A DNA stretch of 64,000 bases from the NCBI GenBank assembly GCA_950097015.1, contig CATNEN010000011.1, positions 6,226,001 through 6,290,000 on the forward strand, given 5' to 3'. The stretch is from Macrostomum hystrix (Eukaryota > Platyhelminthes > Macrostomidae). Positions 57,701 through 64,000 of this stretch are shown in pieces. A program made the translations under genes and the position numbers. Below the pieces are notes generated by a model, which saw only the letters and a program-made list of their open reading frames with translations, made no database searches and had not been told where the DNA came from. Positions within the stretch are counted from its first letter, which is position 1. Each line of letters starts with the position of its first letter.

Positions 57701-59330
57701 GCTAAAATTGACCCGTACTAAAAAATCACCTGCACTCCAGACGGAAACCTCACCGACGCCAGGCGACTCCAAGAGCAACTGTCGAAGGTAAACGAGGAGG
57801 AGCTCAAGAAGCAACTGGAGAATGTGAAAGTCGTACAGCCAGAGACTGTTCAGCAGTCTAAGGAAGAGGCCGCCGCTGTTGCTGCCGCTGCTGCACCCAA
57901 CGCCGGCGGTAACCCCGCGGGCGACGGAAAGTCTGACGAAGGCAAAGCTCCCAAAGTGGAAGCGGTGCCGCTGAAGGAGCTAGCGCCGCCACCTAGTCAG
58001 GATCAGCTGTTTGGTGCGTAATTGTACTTTTCTGTTTGCAGCTGACATACAGGAAATGTTGACAGGCCTCACAAGCTGTTGGATATATAAACCAAGCTGT
58101 TAGATACGGACATCAAGCTGTTAGACATGGACATCAAGCCGTTAGATACGGAAATCAAGCTGTTAGACATGGACATCAAGCTGTTAGATACGGACATCAA
58201 GCTGTTAGATACGGACATTAAGCTGTTAGATACGGACATCAAGTTGTTAGATACGGACATCAAGTTGTTAGATACGGACATTAAGCTGTTAGATACGGAC
58301 ATCAAGTTGTTAGATACGGATATCAAGTTGTTAGATACGGACATCAAGTTGTTAGATACGGACATCAAGCTGTTAGATACGGACATCAAGTTGTTAGATA
58401 GGGAAATCAAGCTGTTAGATACGGACATCAAGTTGTTAGGTACGGACATCAAGTTGTTAGATACGGACATCAAGTTGTTAGATACGGAAATCAAGCTGTT
58501 AGATACGGACATCAAGCTGTTAGATACGGAAATCAAGCTGTTAGATACGGACATCAAGCTGTTAGACACGGAAATCAAGCTGTTAGATACGGACATCAAG
58601 CTGTTAGATATGAACATTAAGCTGTTAGATACGGACATCAAGTTGTTAGATACGGACATCAAGTTGTTAGATACGTTGGATAGGAATAATAGCTTACTCG
58701 ATGTAAAAACCGTTTTTTCTCCTGTTCAGACAAGTTTCGAACAATAAAAATTGCCTCTTAACTCGAATTTAGGCGACATCGACTCGATCAAGAAGCAGTA
58801 CGAGATTGACATGGAAGAATTTCAGCGCGCCCAAGATGTCAACAGGGTCAGGGTCGAGCAGGGGCTGCAGGTTGGTTGAACTAATTTTTTTGGTTTTCAA
58901 AAGTGATTGATTCAAGTTACTTAAAGAATCATTTTCTTTCTAAGAAGAACACGATTCCCTTGAAATTAAACGATAGTTTTTAATTAGTCACACGTGTCTT
59001 TATTTTCTCTGTTAGACACCAGCTTCTTTGGGCTAGACAGAATCTTAGACACCTGTTAGACACAACATTTAACCTGTTAGACACAATATTTGACCTGTTA
59101 GACACTGTATTCTACCTGTTAGACACTGTATTTTACCTGTTAAACACAGTATAAAGAACCAGAGGCGCAATTTAAACAAACTTAGTTTTGTCGCCGTTTG
59201 GCACCGTTTTGAAACGCGAAAATGTTGCCGTTTCCAGGAAAAGCTGGCGGCCAGAAAGTCTCGCAAGGCTCGCAAAATGGCCCAACAGGAGCAGACGGAG
59301 AAGCTGCTGCAGGAGAGTGGCAGCGCCTAG
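48631..59330 (+). CDS. Unknown 593-residue N-myristoylation-motif, polyQ, coiled-coil protein
   Basis: Eleven exons, all phases closing: 48631-48825, 48946-49014, 49513-49694, 49841-50097, 50435-50633, 54652-54778, 54848-54979, 55469-55625, 57741-58013, 58773-58870, 59238-59330; 1782 bases, 593 residues. It begins MGCGNS: Gly2 with Ser6 fits an N-myristoylation signal and Cys3 fits palmitoylation, so membrane anchoring is inferred. A CAG-encoded Gln/His tract follows, then long charged helices (VEIEKEVNRLEAMNVVQHL; KKRELRIERVRLIKERL) typical of coiled coil, a conserved-looking core (SKYGSDLEYRLERE to FPYCKIDE), an Ala/Pro/Gly-rich linker, and a Lys/Arg-rich C-terminus. I do not recognise the family. 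A membrane-tethered scaffold is a reasonable reading. Five of the ten introns hold tandem arrays. Confidence 0.88.
48698..48811 (+). repeat. Coding CAG/CAA tract (polyQ with His interruptions)
   Basis: Exon 1 of the 593-residue gene. A run of CAG codons is followed by CAT-CAA alternation (QHQHQHQ) and then a mixed CAG/CAA run. In frame with the N-terminal MGCGNS. Confidence 0.97.
50125..50346. repeat. Degenerate array, AATGACCCTCATCAA words, intron 4
   Basis: Units of about 15 bp (AATGACCCTTATCAA) and longer compound units (GAAAGAATGATCCTCATCAA). It starts some 25 bases after the exon 4 donor. Confidence 0.85.
50687..51042 (+). repeat. Full-length SINE-B (356 bp) with target duplication
   Basis: A tRNA-like head (GTCAGAGCGGTCTAACGCG, then GTTACTGAGTTCGATTCC), a family body and an ATTATTTTTAT tail. 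GGCTATGAGG flanks both ends (50677-50686 and 51043-51052), a 10 bp target duplication. This is the best copy in the window. It lies in intron 5. Confidence 0.85.
51047..51317 (+). repeat. Long SINE-A copy
   Basis: Head CTGTAGCCTTGTGGTTAGCG, B-box-like GAAGGTCGGGGGGTTAGATT, GGGTGGGTTTGGCGTCCC, AGTCCATGGACTGAACAGCC, tail CTGTCGGCTGCACATCTGGC. It follows the SINE-B directly, overlapping its target duplication. Confidence 0.82.
51318..51450 (-). repeat. SINE-B fragment
   Basis: Minus-strand words GTCGGGGCAGACGTACACAC and CAGGGCACAGTGAGAGTGTA. Third SINE in a row in intron 5. Confidence 0.7.
51451..51994. other. Intron 5 spacer
   Basis: Contains CAGCAGCAGCAACAGCAGGAG near 51813; I tested 51785-51967 as an exon and rejected it on phase. 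Confidence 0.4.
51995..54610. repeat. 2.6 kb array, 20 bp unit, ~130 copies, intron 5
   Basis: The unit is GCCTACTCAGAAACACCACC with ACATACTCAG, CACTG and CATCG variants. The rare unit ACATACTCTGAAACGCCACC occurs at 52501, 53341 and 54121, spacings of 840 and 780 bp, and the surrounding unit order is copied too. Three units make 60 bases, hence open frames of 187 and 564 codons. The array ends about 40 bp before the exon 6 acceptor. Confidence 0.96.
55015..55330. repeat. Tandem array, ~36 bp unit, ~9 copies, intron 7
   Basis: The unit is GTAAGAGATAAAGAAGTTCG followed by CAATGTACACTGGGGG. Confidence 0.94.
55725..55945. repeat. Tandem array, CCTGTTAGACACAGTTCC unit, ~12 copies, intron 8
   Basis: Units of about 18 bp with CATAC, CCTAC and CAAC variants; it contains the core CTGTTAGACAC shared with arrays in introns 9 and 10. 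Confidence 0.9.
55946..57324. other. Intron 8 sequence
   Basis: AT-rich intron; a 95-codon minus frame near 56762-57049 is of ordinary composition but has no recognised domain. Confidence 0.35.
57333..57564 (+). repeat. SINE-A copy with 8 bp target duplication, intron 8
   Basis: A-box-like GTAGCCTAGTGGTTAGAACG, B box GGTCGGGGGTTCGATTCC, then the shared body ending CGCGCAATAG. TATTTTAA flanks both sides (57325-57332 and 57565-57572). Compared with 51047-51317 it lacks the last ~40 bases, so the copy is short at its 3' end. Confidence 0.88.
58075..58680. repeat. Tandem array, 21 bp unit, ~28 copies, intron 9
   Basis: The unit is CTGTTAGATACGGACATCAA plus G, with TTGTTAG, GAAATC and GACATT variants. 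A multiple of three, so 197- and 206-codon frames arise on the two strands. The exon 9 donor and exon 10 acceptor on either side show the array is intronic. Confidence 0.96.
59025..59155. repeat. Short array, CCTGTTAGACAC unit, ~6 copies, intron 10
   Basis: Spaced copies of CTGTTAGACACAATATTTGA and CTGTTAGACACTGTATTTTA. Confidence 0.88.
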
Positions 59331-60040
59331 ACAAGATCAAAAACAGAGATCGAACCACTGACCTAATAGGAAAATATTTAACAGAGCCATGACACAAAGT
59401 CGCAAGCTTTGTCCTCCGTCCAACCAGATTTTTCCCCGCTTTTTCTGTCGCAGCGCACAAACTAATTAAATTCCATTATTATCTGCTGAAGCTGCAAAAG
59501 TGCAAAGAATTAAAAGTGCAAACTTATTCGTTTCCGCTGTACTATTTTCACTGCTTGCTTTTTCCTCGCAATTATTTTCCCTGAAGCTAAATTGCGCAAT
59601 CAAACGCAATTGGCCTTTAAGATTTTCTATATTTTAGCCGCTTTTTCACAATTTTTTGCAGAACCGCAATTGATTTTGTTTGAGTCGAAATTCCACTCGC
59701 AACAAATGCAATACTCACTAATTAAAAATCTGAATTAAAAAAATAGTCACACAAGCGACACTTTGGTAAGTAGACTATGCAGTCTATCACGTCTTAAATT
59801 CTGTCTAATCAAACATTTACACTGCTAAAGTTTCTAAATGAATTCTTTGTAGTCAAAAGCATGCTTAACATACAAAGCTACTGAGTTACTTCTTTTGTGA
59901 TATTTTGACCCTTCTGTGGCTAATATAAATATATATCCGAACAGAAATGAAATCCAAATATCTATGCTTCTAAGAAACACGTTTTTTTAATTCGAGTTTT
60001 CACTTTTATCCTCTTGATTCAAGATTCTCCTAATCCTCCC
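59331..60040. other. 3' flank of the 593-residue gene
   Basis: AT-rich; no further gene. ATTAAA at about 59464 could serve as polyadenylation signal, by motif only. Confidence 0.3.
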
Positions 60041-60044
60041 AATT

Positions 60045-61025
60045 CCATATTCTAATACTCCTACTAACCCAAGTTACTACTCCTACTAATTCTCCTAATC
60101 CCAGATTCACCTAACCCCAGATTCTCCTAACCCCAGATTCTCCTAACCCCAGATTCTCCTAATCCCAGATTCTGCTAATCCCAGATTCACCTAACCCCAG
60201 ATTCTTCTAATCCCAGATTCTCCTAACCCCAGATTCTCCTAACCCCAGATTCTTCTAATCCCAGATTCTCCTAATCCCAGATTCACCTAACCCCAAATTC
60301 TTCTAATCCTAGATTCTCCTAACCCCAGATTCTCCTAATCCCAGATTCTCCTAACCCCAGATTCACCTAACCCCAGATTCTCCTAACCCCAGATTCTTCT
60401 AATCCCAGATTTTCCTAACCCCAGATTCTCCTAACCCCAGATTCTCCTAATCCCAGATTCTCCTAATCCCAGATTCACCTAACCCCAGATTCTTCTAATC
60501 CCAGATTCTCCTAATCCCAGATTTTTCTAATCCCAGATTCTCCTAATCCCAGATTCTCCTAATCCTAGATTCTCCTAATCCCAGATTCACCTAACCTCAG
60601 ATTCTTCTAATCCTAGATTCTCCTAACCCCAGATTCTCCTAATCCCAGATTCTCCTAACCCCAGATTCTCCTAACCCCAGATTCTTTTAATCCTAGATTC
60701 TCCTAACCCCAGATTCTCCTAATCCCAGATTCTCCTAACCCCAGATTCTTCTAATCCCAGATTCTCCTAACCCCAGATTCTCCTAACCCCACATTCTTCT
60801 AATCCTTGATTCTCCTAACCCCAGATTCTCCTAATCCCAGATTCTCCTAACCCCAGATTCTCCTAACCCCAGATTCTCCTAATCCCAGATTCTCCTAATC
60901 CCAGATTCTCCTAATCCCAGATTCACCTAATCCCAGATTCTCCTAACCCCAGATTCTCCTAATCCCAGATTCTTCTAATCCTAGATTCTCCTAATCCTCC
61001 TAATGCCAGATTTTCCTAACCCTCG
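60045..61025. repeat. ~1 kb array, 15 bp CCCAGATTCTCCTAA unit, ~65 copies
   Basis: Units vary at three sites: CTAACC versus CTAATC, TCTCCT versus TCTTCT, TTCACC. Variant strings recur in order, so multi-unit duplication is likely. Confidence 0.95.
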
Positions 61026-61540
61026 GAATTCCATTTCCCTAGTTAAAAGATTATTGTAATCCCAAATTTCCTAGTTTAATCCAGCAACACAATAACAAAC
61101 AAGTTTTTAATGTAATTTTTAAGTCACTTTTACGATTGTTTATTTACTATATAGCAAAACATTAAAACAAAGTTTGCTGTTTTAGTAGCAGCACAGCTGA
61201 GAATAAGCAAAAATACGGGGAAAAATATGCATAACGTTTTAATCCTTTTAATAATAGTAAGACAAAGTGTGGGTTATTTTAAAAATGTAGAAGAAATTGT
61301 AAAGCTCTGTAGATAAAACTACGGTATCAAAATGCAAACAACATGACTTTGTTAGTTGGCATCCGATGTGCTTGCACCAAAAGAAACAAAAATATTGAGA
61401 ATAGAGTAAAAATAAGCCACCACACCAATATTCTGTGACAAGAAAATAACTGATTGTATAAAACTAGCATGAGTACACCACATTCTTAGAAACAAAAAAT
61501 CGCATATTGCACAACTAGGAACGCGTAAACAAAACACAAG
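61026..61540. other. Spacer between arrays
   Basis: AT-rich, no gene seen. Confidence 0.35.
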
Positions 61541-62000
61541 AATGCTCAAAGTGCAGGGGTACTCAAAGGACAGGGGTACTCAAAAGACAGGGGTACTCAA
61601 AGGACAGGGGACTCAAAGGACAAGGGTACTTAAAGGACAGGGGTACTCAAAGGACAGGGGTACTCAAAGGACAGGGGTACTCAAAGGACAGGGGTACTCA
61701 AAGGACAAGGGTACTCAAAGGACAAGGGTACTCAAAGGACAAGGGTACTCAAAGGACAGGGGTACTCAAAGGACAGGGGTACTCAAAGGACAAGGGTACT
61801 CAAAGGACAAGGGTACTTAAAGGACAAGGGTACTCAAAGGACAGGGGTACTCAAAGGACAGGGGTACTCAAAGGACAGGGGTACTAGGGTACTCAAATGA
61901 CAAGGGTACTCAAAGGTCAGGGCACTTTAAAGGGTAATGGCACGCAAAGAACAGGGGTAATCAATGAACAGGGGTACTCAAAGGACAGGGGTACTAAAAG
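61541..62000. repeat. Tandem array, 17 bp ACTCAAAGGACAGGGGT unit, ~26 copies
   Basis: AGGGG and AAGGG subtypes alternate in blocks. The array ends about 60 bp from the mannosidase stop codon. Confidence 0.95.
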
Positions 62001-62059
62001 TTGTCAGAAAAAGTGCCAGAAGATTGTCTCCAAAAACTGAACTCAGTCGCTCTCACTAT

Positions 62060-64000
62060 CTACAAACTAGTTCTAACAGGTAGCGGGTGGCCCTCGGTAT
62101 TAAACACCCATTCCTTAGCTGAGAAATATTCAACATCCGAGAACACGAGGTAGAGATATTTCAACGTCTCAGCCAGGAAATAGCTGGGCTGCAGATCTCC
62201 AACCGGAGATCGAGTTGAATAAACATCCGACAGCAGAGCGAATCCACCGGTTGACATAATCCTGGTATGCTGCTCAAGCGCCTGGGTGGCATCCCAGGCC
62301 CATTGGCGGTAGCGCGCATCTTTAGTGGCTCGGTACAGGTGCATATAGGACTCGATTGTCTCCGGGCGAAGCATGTAGCGCTGTTAAGGGATTTTCACGG
62401 CGATTGGTCGAATATGTTAGGAGATACAGGAAAAATGTAGGTATTTGAAATACCTCCGTGGTCTACTGTTTTAGATGGGATTTTGATACTTAAACAACTT
62501 CTCTGCCAAGAGTTGTGATCCGACAATTGGACTAGAAGTCAAGGGACATCCTGTGCATGTGGCTCCGCTAACAGTAGGACAACCAAGCCATTTTGCCGCG
62601 CGTTTTTATACAAAGAGGGGTAATTTCTTCCCTTTTTGATTTTGATTTTTTTTGCAGAATACTAACAGCGTTGGGTGGTGTTTATAGTGGCCTAGTTCCA
62701 CCTGTTGTAGCCTTTTGAAGGTCCACTGAAGACGGAGATGATGCAGGCACCTCGGCCATAACCATTGAGTATCTCGACGGTCCAAAAAGCTGGCGACTTG
62801 GTTCTTGTTTCAGAAGATGCGCAACAAAAAGTTGGCTCGTGTTCTTGGGTTTCGTGTGCTTGCGTTGTTCTGTTCGGGCGCAGCGAAAACTCCCCCCCCT
62901 TGATAGTTCTACTGTTAACAAACCTTGTCCTCAGCTCGGACAGCTGTAGCGTCAGCACCAGCGTCGAACTGGAAGGCCTCCGGACCGAGGCCCATAGCCG
63001 ATCGCCTGTAGGCCTCCCGACATGTCCGCGTCAGCTCCTCGCCAACTGACAGCCATCGCTGACGATTCAACTCGGAGTCGAGCTTGCCGTCGCAGGCCGG
63101 AGCAGCCGTGGCAGCCAGAGCGAACATGCCGCCAGCGAAGCAGGCCAGGTGCTCCATTCGAGTGTCCACCGGTCGACCTTCGCGCAGGGTGGCCAGGTAA
63201 AGAAAGCCGCTGCTGTTTGTGCTCCGACGCAGTAGGCCGCGTTCAATTGACGCGGCGGCTTCGCGAAAGAGACGGCACGACTCGGCGTCGGTGCCGTTGG
63301 TGCGGAGCCACTCCTTTGATTGGTCGGAAAGGAAGTTTGGAACACGCATGCAAAAGATGTCATTAGGAGATTCTATTTTTAGAACATGAGAGGAAAGGTC
63401 GAGACACGGAGATTCTCGGTGCGGAGGTGCGGAGGAAGAGATAGGAAGATTCTCTTAAAAAGCACAAGTTTTGAAGACAAGATAAGAGATTCTATTTTTA
63501 GAACACGCGTGCGGAAGACTAGATAAGGAGATTCTATTTTTAGAACACGCGTGCGGAAGACTAGATAAGGAGATTCTATTTTTAGAACATGCATGCGGAG
63601 GATCAGAAAATGAGATTTTATTTTTAGAAAGTGCATGCGTCAGGACGAGATAAGGAGATTCTATTTTTAGAACATGCGTGCGAAGGACGAGATAAGGGGC
63701 TACAACAGACGTCTGCGCACCTGCACAAAGAAAATGGCATACAACTGACGACTCTGTTGACAATTCGTACAGCATAAGAGCAATCAGGTCAAACCTTAAG
63801 CAGATATTCGTAGAAGGAATCCCCTAATGAGCCAAGTGAGGCTATTTGAACAGCCACACTCTGCGGCCTTCCTGGATGCAGAAAATTCGGATAGAGGCCC
63901 CAGTGCGGCCTCGGCGATTTCATGATGGCCTGGCGAGCTTGACGCGCCGCTTTGGCATAGGCCGGGTCTCCGGTGAGCTCGCTTAGCAGGCTGAATTCGA
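62060..64000 (-). CDS. MAN1A: Golgi-type class I alpha-1,2-mannosidase (GH47), C-terminal part
   Basis: Three visible exons, all phase 0: 63795 to the right edge (partial), 62924-63313, 62060-62380. Donors AAG|GTTTGA and AAG|GTTTGT; acceptors AAAG|GAG and AACAG|CGC. The protein reads ELTGDPAYAKAA, then SLGSLGDSFYEYLLK-EWLRT, MEHLACFAGGMFALAA, MGLGPEAFQFDAG, RYMLRPETIESYMHLYR, FLAETLKYLYLVFSD and VFNTEGHPLPV. These are GH47 signatures; the CFAGGMFAL and GPEAFQF forms favour Golgi MAN1A over ER MAN1B or EDEM. The catalytic Asp (GDSFYEY), Glu (GPEAF) and calcium-binding Thr (NTEGHP) are present; the N-terminal acid and membrane anchor lie outside the window. It trims alpha-1,2-mannose from N-glycans in the Golgi lumen. 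Confidence 0.93.
63365..63700. repeat. Tandem array, ~40 bp unit, ~7 copies, mannosidase intron
   Basis: The unit contains GGAGATTCTATTTTTAGAAC followed by ACGCGTGCGGAAGACTAGATAA; the copies are diverged. Confidence 0.9.

Noticed and set aside
58069-58747. Opposite-strand frames of 197 and 206 codons
   Set aside because: The 21 bp array in intron 9; exons 9 and 10 flank it with clean splice sites.
60045-61025. Telomere-like CCCTAA repeat
   Set aside because: The unit is 15 bp (CCCAGATTCTCCTAA), not a telomeric hexamer.

Overview
This is nuclear DNA of an animal. Genes have several exons with GT-AG introns (one clear GC-AG), most introns carry satellite arrays, tRNA-derived SINEs are scattered through the window, and the recognisable products are metazoan: myosin regulatory light chain, an invertebrate-type atypical soluble guanylate cyclase, Golgi GH47 mannosidase and a fibrous-sheath-interacting-protein-like sperm/cilium protein. 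A small bilaterian with a repeat-rich genome, such as a free-living flatworm, fits, but the sequence alone does not fix the phylum.

Layout. 1-6 kb: SINE fragment, four large tandem arrays and a hAT-type non-autonomous element. 6.1-6.9 kb: single-exon minus-strand gene for a one-pass membrane protein. 7-10 kb: arrays and a cluster of inverted repeats. 10.3-15.2 kb: minus-strand myosin regulatory light chain, two exons split by a 4.4 kb intron full of satellites. 15.2-20 kb: quiet DNA, SINE remnants and the 3' end of a non-LTR retrotransposon. 20.56-21.2 kb: intronless divergent Arf-like GTPase. 22.3-34.4 kb: almost no genes; a 4.45 kb satellite, a 0.74 kb homogeneous 12-mer array and a 2.4 kb G-rich array. 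34.5-38.0 kb: minus-strand soluble guanylate cyclase. 38.7-40.1 kb: structurally intact mariner. 40.8-43.7 kb: minus-strand 679-residue protein of unknown function. 44.7-46.4 kb: minus-strand FSIP1-like gene. 48.6-59.3 kb: plus-strand gene of 11 exons for a 593-residue, probably N-myristoylated, polyQ and coiled-coil protein whose introns hold at least six arrays. 60-62 kb: two arrays. 62.06 kb to the right edge: minus-strand GH47 mannosidase, 5' end outside the window.

The exon models were built by hand from splice sites, reading phase and family resemblance. In five of the six multi-exon genes all phases close exactly; one junction in the cyclase is unresolved. Summing the array spans gives about 22 kb, roughly a third of the window. 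The arrays use different unit lengths (4 to 93 bp) and several have higher-order structure. Most of the very long open frames in the window are these arrays, not genes. The genes do not form an operon or an obvious shared pathway; cyclase, FSIP1-like protein and possibly the two unknown proteins might share a sperm or cilium context, but that is only a guess.
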